DNA from: CAYJAY01 sp964370715
GTDB taxonomy: Bacteria; Bacillota; Clostridia; Oscillospirales; Ruminococcaceae
Assembly (NCBI GenBank): GCA_964370715.1
Contig: CAYJKJ010000026.1
Coordinates: forward strand, 1 to 28,887
Direction of reading: 5' to 3'
Length of the DNA stretch: 28,887 nt
A program made the translations under genes and the position numbers. A model generated the notes under the pieces. It had not been told where the DNA came from and did not search any database. It worked only from the letters and a program-made list of their open reading frames with translations. Positions 5,914 through 13,317 of the stretch are shown in pieces (positions within the stretch are counted from its first letter, which is position 1; the number at the start of each line of letters is the position of its first letter).

Positions 5914-7312
5914 CGACACCCACCCTTTTATACGGCAATGATTTAAACACGTCCATAAGCGAACGTTCTTGATATAACGGTTGTATTTTTGTTTGCCCAA
6001 CTTTAAAGTCAAAACGATCGGTTATAGCCGGCATCTTGTTTATAAACGGCTCGAAATCTTTTTCATAACCCGGCGGGCAATATAGATGGATATCTAGAAT
6101 GTTTTGGCTCGACCTGAAGAAAAGTTCGACCTCAAAACGGCCAATAGTTTCCACCTCGATAACCAAGAGGAAATGTTTTCCTTCGCCTGCGTCTTTTGGC
6201 ATATCGTTTTGGTCGGCGTTTGGGTTTATCCAAATTTCGGCAAAAGCTCGAAGGTCGGAAAGTTCGACCGGAATGATGTAGTGTAGGAGCGGGGTGAAGT
6301 TGCAAGGGGAGGACAAAAGGCTGTGGATAATCTTGTCGGTTTTTTCGGTGTTTTGTGAGTTTTGTTGGCTTTCCATAGCCTGTAGCCCGATTAGATTAAT
6401 GAGGCTATCCATAACGTTGGACGCCGAGGTGTCGGGGCTTTTTTGTATTGATGTTTTCCCATACATTTCGGTGAATTCAGATACTAAACGGCTAAACGTT
6501 GCTTGGTCGTCGTTGCTTAATTTTTTGCGAAGGCGATAGATCGATTGCGCAAAAAACGTTGGATCAGAACTATAGCGAGAGAGATTGTATTTTATGATTG
6601 ACAAAACTTTGCTGCTCTTTGGTGACAGCAAAAGGCTTGTTTCAAAATCCTTTATAAAAGATAGTGTTTGTTCTTTTAGCGACGTGAAATTCGGGCTTTC
6701 TTCTTTAAATCCCGATATTAAATTTTTAAGAAGACTGTGGGTGTCGCTGCCTTCTTTGTGGAGCGATTGAAGATATGTTAAGCTGTTGGAAATCCCGTCT
6801 AGGATATCCCCTTTGTTCATCGTGTTGTTAAGCGCTTTAAGGGTCATCGCTATGAGATATTGCATACTGCCGTTATCTTTGTTTTTGTTGCTAACATCCC
6901 TTAAGAAATCGAAAATTTCCCCTTTAAACCCTGTTGAAAAAGCTTCTTGTTTTAAAAATTCGTCCGGAATATCCTCTGATTTTAAAATAAGAGAATTAAA
7001 CATCTGTTGAATTTCGGGGGTAACAGTTTTGTTGTTTGCCGGCAAAAGCTTAAAAAGTTCTTCCAACATAAATATGTTTTTGATGTAGGAAGCGGCAACG
7101 GCAGGATCCTTCAAAAGGTTCATCAAAAGAGCCGGCGCATCGCTGTTGTCGTTTAGCCCTGTGTTGTTTTTGAGTATATCGGATTGGTTGTGTGTTTCGA
7201 CTACCTTTGATAGTTCCGTGATAGCAAAAGCATTGCCGTCTATCGGCGGTTTGTTTTGAACTATTTGATTTTTATTAACAATCGGCGTCGTGACCTTTAG
7301 AATATCAGCCAA
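5900..7312 (-). CDS. Putative FliK/YlqG-like flagellar protein
   Basis: The protein has 470 residues. The long N-terminal part is polar and helix-rich without a recognised domain. The last 130 residues (HFLLVIEVETIGRFEVELFF, LDIHLYCPPGYEKDF, then a basic end KSLPYKRVGVDVKV) have the beta-rich pattern of the C-terminal domain of FliK/YlqG proteins, which control hook length or export specificity. The call rests on this pattern plus the coupled FlhB-like gene downstream, the arrangement of B. subtilis ylqG-ylqH. The start is TTG at 7312: AAAGGAGG lies 7 nt upstream and no ATG fits. No signal peptide or membrane segment is seen. Function is inferred and sequence similarity is weak. Confidence 0.6.
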   Translation of the reverse strand: MADILKVTTPIVNKNQIVQNKPPIDGNAFAITELSKVVETHNQSDILKNNTGLNDNSDAPALLMNLLKDPAVAASYIKNIFMLEELFKLLPANNKTVTPEIQQMFNSLILKSEDIPDEFLKQEAFSTGFKGEIFDFLRDVSNKNKDNGSMQYLIAMTLKALNNTMNKGDILDGISNSLTYLQSLHKEGSDTHSLLKNLISGFKEESPNFTSLKEQTLSFIKDFETSLLLSPKSSKVLSIIKYNLSRYSSDPTFFAQSIYRLRKKLSNDDQATFSRLVSEFTEMYGKTSIQKSPDTSASNVMDSLINLIGLQAMESQQNSQNTEKTDKIIHSLLSSPCNFTPLLHYIIPVELSDLRAFAEIWINPNADQNDMPKDAGEGKHFLLVIEVETIGRFEVELFFRSSQNILDIHLYCPPGYEKDFEPFINKMPAITDRFDFKVGQTKIQPLYQERSLMDVFKSLPYKRVGVDVKV

Positions 7313-7400
7313 AACAATCCCTCCTTTAGAAACACAAATTCCAAATTTTTCTTTTTTTGTAAGATTAGTTAATCGAAATTTATTTTTTTTACTATCATTA

Positions 7401-7428
7401 ATTATACGTTTTTAAGCCAATACGTCAA
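7401..7428 (-). promoter_or_regulatory. Sigma-A-type promoter for the FliK-like/FlhB-like operon
   Basis: TTGACG and a perfect TATAAT are 16 bp apart on the minus strand, about 90 bp upstream of the TTG start at 7312. Confidence 0.6.
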
Positions 7429-7718
7429 TAGACAAATAAACTCAACAATTTATTTAATGTTTAGTTAACAAAAAATTTTTAAATTTAATAGAAAAAAGTT
7501 TTGTTTTGTGCTAGAATGGTATTGTTTATTTACATATTGCACATCTTCCTACGGCAGGTGTGTTTAGACTTTTAACGCCGTATAATTTAATTACAAAAAA
7601 GTAACTAAAAAATCTATGTATTTTTGTTAGTATAATCGGTTTTTTGTAGAATAAATTATTTAATGGATAATTTTTGAGATTAATACTTTTTGCAATATAA
7701 GTTGAAAGGTGCTTTTTT
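7429..7718. other. Divergent AT-rich intergenic region before cheA
   Basis: No gene is seen. An imperfect hairpin lies at 7540-7562 (CACATCT with AGGTGTG, inner CC/GG). TATAAT-like boxes occur at 7581-7586 and 7631-7636 on the plus strand, but neither has a convincing -35. The segment TTTAG then CCGTATAA near 7563-7585 resembles one upstream of the flagellin gene (TTTAG then CCGTAGAA). The cheA promoter must lie here but cannot be fixed by eye. Confidence 0.4.
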
Positions 7719-9764
7719 ATGAAAAATATGGAACATGACCAAAATATGTTGGAGTTGTTTGTGCATGAAACTGCCTCTATGTTGACTCAATTTGATGAAA
7801 TTTTGCTTGAATCGGAAAAAGAGAAAAATTTCAGCGCTGAGAATATAGATAATATCTTCAGAATAACCCACACAATTAAAGGTTCTGCGGCTATGATGAA
7901 CTTCGGAGGGATATCCTCTTTGTCACACGCAGTTGAAGATGTTTTTTTTGTGTTGCGTGACAACCCGTCTAAGTTATCAGTAGTGTTTGATTCGATATTT
8001 GATTTAATTTTGGATGCCTCGGATGTGTTGAAAATCGAGATGGATAAAATCCAAAGCGACGACGAATATGTTGAAGTCGACCAAAGCGAGCTTATACAAA
8101 AGCTTAAAGATCATGCAAAGCTTCTTAAAGTTGATGGGGAAGTTGTTTTAGCACCAAAAACCGAAGCCCCCGAAGCAAAATCCGAAGTTGTTGCTAAATA
8201 TCAAGATGTCGACCCCGCCCACGCTGTGTATGTCGTTCATTTTGACGACGGCGTCCAGATGGAAAATATGCGTGCATTTATGCTTATGACGCAACTTAAA
8301 GAGGTTTGCGACTTTATCGACAGCGTTCCGCAAAGCCCTGAAACCGATTCAGCATCTAGCGCAATAATTGTTGAAAAGGGTTTGAAGTTAATACTTAAAC
8401 CAACGATATCGGTTGAAGAAATCGACGAAGTGCTGGGTGCGTTTTTAAATCTGAAATCTTATGAACTTGTAAAAAAACCGGAAGCGGCAAAGCCGATTCA
8501 AGATAAACCACAAGTTGTCGAGGATAAAAAGCCCGAGGCTGTAGCGGCCGCTCCAAAAGCTACCCCGACAAGCCCTACTAAAACCCTTGGCGTGACAAAC
8601 AGCTTTATTAGCGTTAGCCAAGGAAAGCTCGACACCCTTATGGATTTGGTTGGTGAACTTGTAACCGCCGAGTCTATGGTAGAGCGCAACCCCGACCTTG
8701 AGGGGATTAAACTGGATAGTTTCACAAAAGCTATGCGTGAACTGCGCAAACTAACCGATGAACTCCAAGATGTTGTTATGTCGATTCGAATGGTTCCTCT
8801 TTCGGGAACGTTTAAAAAGATGGAAAGAATCGTTCGAGACATGAGCAAAAAGCTTGATAAAAAAGCCGAGCTTGTGATGGAGGGTGGCGACACCGAAGTA
8901 GACAAAACTATTATAGATTCAATAGTCGATCCGTTTATGCACATGATAAGAAACTCTCTTGACCATGGGCTTGAATCGGCGGAAGACAGAATAGCAGCCG
9001 GCAAAAACGAAGTTGGCAAAATAACGATGGCGGCGAAAAACGTTGGCGGCGAGATACATATAGTTATAGCCGATGACGGAAAGGGCCTTGACCCACAAAA
9101 GCTTATCGCTAAAGCCAAGAAAAACGGCCTTATAACAGGACCTGAAAGCGAGATATCCGACAAAGATGCGCTGGGTCTCATAATGCTTCCCGGTTTCTCG
9201 ACAAACGAACAGGTAACGGAATTTTCCGGACGTGGCGTTGGAATGGATGTTGTTCGCCAAAACATCGAACAAGTTGGCGGAAGAATTTCGATCGAAAGCG
9301 TTAAAGGCGAAGGAACAACGTTCACCATTAAGATCCCGTTGACCCTTGCTATCGTGGACGGAATGATAATAACGGTTGGCGGAATAACGTTCACAATTCC
9401 AATAACCGCAATTACCCAGTTTTTCAAGGTTCAAGATTCCGGACAGATAACAAAAAACAGCGATGGCTCCGAAATGATTATAATAAGGGGAGAATGTTAT
9501 CCCGTTATTCGATTGCATGAACTGTTTGACGTTGAACCCGAAACGAAGGACTTCCTCGAAGGGATATTCATTCAAGTTAAAGGTTCCGGAATCAACGCTT
9601 GCATATTCGCAGATCAACTAATGGGCGAATATCAAATAGTTGTTAAACCGTTCCCAACCTTCCTTAACAAATACGACCTCAAAAACAAAGGCCTTTCGGG
9701 TTGTAGCATTTTAGGCGATGGAAACATAAGCCTTATTATCGATGTGAATTCACTTATTAACTAA
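7719..9764 (+). CDS. cheA: Chemotaxis histidine kinase CheA
   Basis: CheA autophosphorylates on His and passes phosphate to CheY and CheB under chemoreceptor control. The 681-residue protein has all five domains: P1 Hpt with H51 in HTIKGSAAMM; a P2-like docking region about 165-250; a Pro/Ala-rich linker; P3 dimerisation about 295-365 (KLDTLMDLVGELVTAES); P4 ATPase with N-box N412 (MIRNSLDHGLES), G1 box DDGKG (452-456) and G2 box GRGVGMD (504-510); and P5 CheW-like about 545-681. No key residue is missing. GAAAGGTG lies 7 nt before the ATG. It heads the cheA-cheR-cheB-cheW cluster, with cheR starting 24 bp after its stop. No cheY is in the window, so the phospho-acceptor is encoded elsewhere. 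Confidence 0.97.
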   Translation: MKNMEHDQNMLELFVHETASMLTQFDEILLESEKEKNFSAENIDNIFRITHTIKGSAAMMNFGGISSLSHAVEDVFFVLRDNPSKLSVVFDSIFDLILDASDVLKIEMDKIQSDDEYVEVDQSELIQKLKDHAKLLKVDGEVVLAPKTEAPEAKSEVVAKYQDVDPAHAVYVVHFDDGVQMENMRAFMLMTQLKEVCDFIDSVPQSPETDSASSAIIVEKGLKLILKPTISVEEIDEVLGAFLNLKSYELVKKPEAAKPIQDKPQVVEDKKPEAVAAAPKATPTSPTKTLGVTNSFISVSQGKLDTLMDLVGELVTAESMVERNPDLEGIKLDSFTKAMRELRKLTDELQDVVMSIRMVPLSGTFKKMERIVRDMSKKLDKKAELVMEGGDTEVDKTIIDSIVDPFMHMIRNSLDHGLESAEDRIAAGKNEVGKITMAAKNVGGEIHIVIADDGKGLDPQKLIAKAKKNGLITGPESEISDKDALGLIMLPGFSTNEQVTEFSGRGVGMDVVRQNIEQVGGRISIESVKGEGTTFTIKIPLTLAIVDGMIITVGGITFTIPITAITQFFKVQDSGQITKNSDGSEMIIIRGECYPVIRLHELFDVEPETKDFLEGIFIQVKGSGINACIFADQLMGEYQIVVKPFPTFLNKYDLKNKGLSGCSILGDGNISLIIDVNSLIN

Positions 9765-9788
9765 AACTTGAAATGGAGTTATAGAGCT

Positions 9789-10622
9789 ATGCCCGGAATT
9801 GAAAGCCCGCTTATCCTTAAAATAACAGATAGCGAATTCAACTATCTTGTAAATTATGTTAAAACATCCTATGGAATAGACCTTTCAAAGAAAAGGGTTC
9901 TAATCGAGGGAAGGCTTTCGTTCACCCTTAAAGCTAAAGGGTTTAAAACGTATGACGAATACATAAAGGCGATGCTTGCAGACCCATCAAAAAAAGAGTT
10001 GGAAGTGTTTCTAAACAAGATTACGACTAACCATTCCTATTTTGCTAGAGAGACGGAGCATTTTGATTTTTTATCAAAAGTTGCGCTACCGGAATTTGAG
10101 AAAACGAAAAAAACCGAACTTAGAATTTGGAGCGCAGGTTGTTCCTCCGGACAGGAAGCATATAATATATCGATGGTAATCGACAATTATTTTGGCTATA
10201 AAAAGCCGACATTCACAACTAAAATTCTAGCTACAGATATAAGCACAAACGTGTTGACAAAGGCTAGAAACGGAATATACCAAAAAGACAATATCAAAGA
10301 TATGCCCCCCGATTTTGTTGCGAAATATTTCACAAAACTAGGGGACGATAACTATAAAGTTATCGATAAGATAAAAAACATCGTTCAGTTTAATGAACTT
10401 AATTTGATGAACCCATTTTTATTCACAAGACCCTTTGACATAATATTTTGCCGAAATGTTATGATATATTTTGATCGAGAGACAACGACAAAACTTGTCG
10501 AAAAATTCTATCAAGCAACCGTTAAAAACGGATATTTTTTCATAGGTCATTCCGAGCTAATAGACAAAACAAAATCGAAATACAGCTATATACAACCGGC
10601 GATTTATAAACGTGAAAACTAA
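9789..10622 (+). CDS. cheR: Chemoreceptor methyltransferase CheR
   Basis: CheR transfers methyl groups from S-adenosylmethionine to glutamates on chemoreceptors during adaptation. The 277-residue protein has the N-terminal helical CheR domain (about 1-85) and the Rossmann-type catalytic domain with the SAM motif RIWSAGCSSGQEAY (112-125; most members have STGEEPY), LATDIS, and FDIIFCRNVMIYFD. A C-terminal FIGHSEL segment is typical. The ATG at 9789 is chosen because GGAG lies 10 nt upstream; an in-frame TTG at 9768 has no site before it and sits 3 bp after cheA. It pairs with the following cheB. Confidence 0.95.
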   Translation: MPGIESPLILKITDSEFNYLVNYVKTSYGIDLSKKRVLIEGRLSFTLKAKGFKTYDEYIKAMLADPSKKELEVFLNKITTNHSYFARETEHFDFLSKVALPEFEKTKKTELRIWSAGCSSGQEAYNISMVIDNYFGYKKPTFTTKILATDISTNVLTKARNGIYQKDNIKDMPPDFVAKYFTKLGDDNYKVIDKIKNIVQFNELNLMNPFLFTRPFDIIFCRNVMIYFDRETTTKLVEKFYQATVKNGYFFIGHSELIDKTKSKYSYIQPAIYKREN

Positions 10623-10654
10623 ATTTTAATGTTTGGTTGGGTGGTGTTTGTCTA

Positions 10655-11704
10655 GTGCCTATAAAGTTGCTTATAGTTGATGATTCTATTCTTTTTAGAA
10701 CAAGAATTACAACTAGCCTTTCGGGTGAAGATATCTTGATAGTAGGTTGTGCTAGCGACGCTATCGAGGCGACGGATTTTATAAACAGGCTAAATCCTGA
10801 TGTTGTTGTTTTGGATGTTGAACTTCCAAAAGTTAACGGAATAACATTTTTAAAAAATTTTATACCACATAAATTTGTGCCGACCATCGTTGTTAGCGCA
10901 ACTAAGCTACACAAACTCACGGCGTTGGAAGCGGGGGCGGTCGATTTTGTTCGGAAACCGGAAGCCGGAAGCGATGACAACTACGATAAATTTATAACCG
11001 ACCTAATAAGAAAGATAAAGATCGCTGCAACATTTGGGGAAAAGAAAAATCAGATGTTGATGGGGTTTTCAAAGAGAAAACAAAGTATGGTTGCAAAACA
11101 ACTGTCGCCTAGTAAATATGTCATTGCGATTGGAGCCTCGACGGGTGGAACAGAGGCTATCTTCAAGATAATCAAACAACTGCCCGAGAAATTCCCCGGC
11201 GTTGTTGTTGTTCAGCATATGCCGGAACATTTCACAAAGCTTTATGCAGAACGGCTTCAAAACAACTGCGAGATGCTTGTTAAAGAAGCGGAAGACGGAG
11301 ACAGGATAGAGGACGGCAAGGTTATTATCGCTGCGGGAAACTATCATCTGTCGGTTAACAAGGATGCAACAGGATACTATATAACGAGCAAAAAAGGACC
11401 TAAAGTTTCTGGGCATTGCCCTTCGGTTGATGTCATGTTCGATTCCGTTGCAAAGACGGTTGGCAGCAATGCATTAGGGGTTATATTAACCGGAATGGGA
11501 GCGGACGGAGCAAAAGGGATAACCAATATGCGAGAAAAAGGCGCCTACACAATCGGGCAGGATAAAGACAGTTGCGTTGTTTACGGAATGCCAAATCAAG
11601 CTTTCAAGATGGGCGGTATTTGTCGGCAACTTCCGATAGAAGAGATAGCAAGCGACGTTATATATTATATTACAAAGAAAAAGAATTTTAATATAAACAG
11701 TTAA
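10655..11704 (+). CDS. cheB: Chemotaxis methylesterase CheB
   Basis: CheB removes methyl groups from, and deamidates, chemoreceptors, and is activated by CheA phosphorylation. The 349-residue protein has a receiver domain with D9/D10, phospho-acceptor D54 (VVLDVELPKVNG) and K101, a linker, and a methylesterase domain with catalytic triad S162 (GASTGG), H188 (VVQHMPEHF) and D284 (TGMGADGAKG). The GTG at 10655 is favoured because GGGTGGTG lies 8 nt upstream and the receiver domain starts at once (PIKLLIVDDS); an in-frame TTG at 10637 is the alternative. It lies 32 bp after cheR in the same operon. Confidence 0.95.
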   Translation: MPIKLLIVDDSILFRTRITTSLSGEDILIVGCASDAIEATDFINRLNPDVVVLDVELPKVNGITFLKNFIPHKFVPTIVVSATKLHKLTALEAGAVDFVRKPEAGSDDNYDKFITDLIRKIKIAATFGEKKNQMLMGFSKRKQSMVAKQLSPSKYVIAIGASTGGTEAIFKIIKQLPEKFPGVVVVQHMPEHFTKLYAERLQNNCEMLVKEAEDGDRIEDGKVIIAAGNYHLSVNKDATGYYITSKKGPKVSGHCPSVDVMFDSVAKTVGSNALGVILTGMGADGAKGITNMREKGAYTIGQDKDSCVVYGMPNQAFKMGGICRQLPIEEIASDVIYYITKKKNFNINS

Positions 11705-11750
11705 CCAATAGTGATTTATTCGAATATATAAAGATAACAGGAGTTAAAAA

Positions 11751-12569
11751 ATGAACATGGATATGAACACAAATAACGAGATGCTTTGGTTGGTTTTTAA
11801 GATAAGCAACCAGCTCTATGCTATTAACAGCGATTATGTAACAAGCATAGTAACTATGCCGTCTAAGATTACCAGAGTTCCATTTACCCCAAGGTTTATT
11901 AGAGGGATATTCAATCTTATGGGAAAGATCGTTCCTTCGATTGAAATGCGTCTTTTGCTCAACAAGCAGACACAAGAGCAGGAACAAAGCGTGATGTTTG
12001 ATATGCTTGAACAGCGAAAACATGATCATGAACATTGGGTTGATGAATTTATCCATTGCGTAGATGATAAGCTCCCGTTTAAACTTGAAACAAATCCCCA
12101 TAGATGTACCCTAGGTAGGTGGATGGATAGTTTTAAATCGGAAGACCATTCTTTGGCGCTTAGCCTTTCAAAACTCAAAGAACCGCATGAAGAGCTACAC
12201 CATCTGGCGTATGAGCTAGCCAACGCCCAAGCGGATTCGCTTGTAGGAAACGATTATAAAGCAAAAGCTATTGGATATAAAAATTCGATCATGTCGCTTA
12301 TCGACATGACAAAAAGCGATATTCTCGCTAATCAGAAGGAACTTTGTATTATAGTTAACTATGAAGATAAAGTTGCGGGGCTAATTTGTGATGATGTTGT
12401 CGTTGTTGGAAAGGTTGACATGATAGAAAAAACAAAGCAAAACAAGCTTAATGAACATATTTCATGGATAAGGGATCTTGCGGTTACCGTTGAAAAACAA
12501 CCTATCTTTGTTATCGACACAGCGGATTTCTTCAATTCCTACGATGCGTTTTTAACTCCGGAAAACTAA
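11751..12569 (+). CDS. CheW coupling protein with inserted CZB zinc-binding domain
   Basis: The protein has 272 residues. Residues 11-70 match the first half of CheW (LWLVFKISNQLYAINSDYV, then FTPRFIRGIFNLMGKIVPSIEMR), and 197-262 the second half (ELCIIVNYEDKVAGLICDDV, then QPIFVIDTADFF). Between them is a CZB domain: H95, the hallmark C119-TLGRW, and H146-EEL-H150. This is the 3His/1Cys zinc site known from chemoreceptor CZB domains, implicated in sensing zinc or hypochlorous acid. CheW links receptors to CheA, so this protein may feed a redox or zinc signal straight into the array. The ATG follows AGGAG by 7 nt. It is the last gene of the che cluster and no ordinary CheW is present in the window. 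Confidence 0.88.
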   Translation: MNMDMNTNNEMLWLVFKISNQLYAINSDYVTSIVTMPSKITRVPFTPRFIRGIFNLMGKIVPSIEMRLLLNKQTQEQEQSVMFDMLEQRKHDHEHWVDEFIHCVDDKLPFKLETNPHRCTLGRWMDSFKSEDHSLALSLSKLKEPHEELHHLAYELANAQADSLVGNDYKAKAIGYKNSIMSLIDMTKSDILANQKELCIIVNYEDKVAGLICDDVVVVGKVDMIEKTKQNKLNEHISWIRDLAVTVEKQPIFVIDTADFFNSYDAFLTPEN

Positions 12570-12604
12570 ATTGGTATAAAACGACTGCTGTATAACTTTA
12601 AGTA

Positions 12605-12649
12605 TAAAAAAACAGGCTTCGACATGGTGTAGATTTCGTCGTAGCCTGT
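12605..12649. terminator. Bidirectional terminator between the CheW-CZB and DUF1273 genes
   Basis: ACAGGCT (12612-12618) pairs with AGCCTGT (12643-12649) and CGAC with GTCG inside it. A T-run of seven follows on the minus strand; the plus-strand tail is weaker (TTGGTTGTTTT). Confidence 0.8.
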
Positions 12650-12657
12650 TGGTTGTT

Positions 12658-13152
12658 TTATGGGGTAATTATTTTTATCTCAAGCTTTCTGGAAACTGCA
12701 TAGTCGACGGTGTTTTTTGTTCCGCCATTTTCGTTGCCCAAAACAGCTATTAGCAAACTCGAGTTGTCGACTAGATAGCGGTTTCGTTGGCCTAGGCATC
12801 CCGGAATGTAGGCTTGATTTAGTATGACAACATCATCGCTTTTTTCCAAGATATCGAAATAACGTTTTTGATATAAAGGAGACCAGCTTTTTTGTTGGCC
12901 TATATGCGGAACAATGGCATTTAGGAAGATTTTTTTTCCGCTCATTCTTTGGCGCAACACCTCTTCGGCACACCAAATATCAACCCCTTGAGCCATTCCT
13001 GTTAAAAAAGTTGTGTAGCTGTTTTGAATTGCAAGGTCTATAGCGTTTTTAATCTCATCTTTTATTTTAACGCAGTCGCTATGTATTTCGTCGAACCCGA
13101 ATATAAAATGTTGTGGACGATGCCCGGAAAAACAAGCTGTGTTAGTTTTCAT
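12658..13152 (-). CDS. DUF1273 / YpsA-like SLOG-fold protein
   Basis: This is a 164-residue cytoplasmic protein of the DUF1273 family, which adopts a SLOG (Rossmann-like nucleotide-binding) fold. Typical segments are all present: FSGHRPQ at the start, FLTGMAQGVDIWCAEEVL, the NAIVP...Q...W stretch, QRNRYLVDNSSLLIAV and GGTKNTVDYA. SLOG proteins are predicted to bind or process nucleotide-derived ligands; the precise role is unknown, though B. subtilis YpsA affects cell division. AGGAAC lies 7 nt before the ATG. It is transcribed alone, convergent with the che operon and divergent from the radical SAM gene. Confidence 0.85.
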   Translation of the reverse strand: MKTNTACFSGHRPQHFIFGFDEIHSDCVKIKDEIKNAIDLAIQNSYTTFLTGMAQGVDIWCAEEVLRQRMSGKKIFLNAIVPHIGQQKSWSPLYQKRYFDILEKSDDVVILNQAYIPGCLGQRNRYLVDNSSLLIAVLGNENGGTKNTVDYAVSRKLEIKIITP

Positions 13153-13177
13153 CTGTTAGTTCCTTACGAAAATTTTG

Positions 13178-13205
13178 TTGATAGTTGGCGAAAAAAGAAT
13201 ATAAG
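13178..13205 (+). promoter_or_regulatory. Candidate promoter for the radical SAM gene
   Basis: TTGATA and TATAAG are 16 bp apart, about 110 bp before the TTG start. The fit is moderate. Confidence 0.3.
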
Positions 13206-13255
13206 TTCTTTATTATTGTACTATAGTTTTTGAAAAAAATATATGTTTTTTTAGT

Positions 13256-13291
13256 TTCTAAAAGTTAATTTTTTAAAAACAACTTTTAGAA
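13256..13291. repeat. 11-bp inverted repeat upstream of the radical SAM gene
   Basis: TTCTAAAAGTT (13256-13266) and AACTTTTAGAA (13281-13291) are perfect inverted copies around a 14-nt AT-only or nearly AT-only spacer. The repeat ends 15 bp before the GGAGG of the next gene. It could be an operator or a leader hairpin; it has no G-C clamp and no T-run, so it is not a normal terminator. Confidence 0.6.
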
Positions 13292-13317
13292 GCAAAAAAT
13301 TTGCTTGGAGGTTTTGT

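Noticed and set aside
7313..7718. c-di-GMP riboswitch before cheA
   Set aside because: No GEMM-type conserved core or paired helices were found; the only hairpin has an unrelated sequence.
8498..9427. Minus-strand open frame of 309 codons opposite cheA
   Set aside because: Although long, it is antisense to intact CheA domains and its product is Ser/Ile/Pro-rich with no motif; a shadow of codon bias in cheA.
9768..9788. TTG start for cheR at 9768
   Set aside because: No ribosome binding site precedes it, while GGAG sits before the ATG at 9789.
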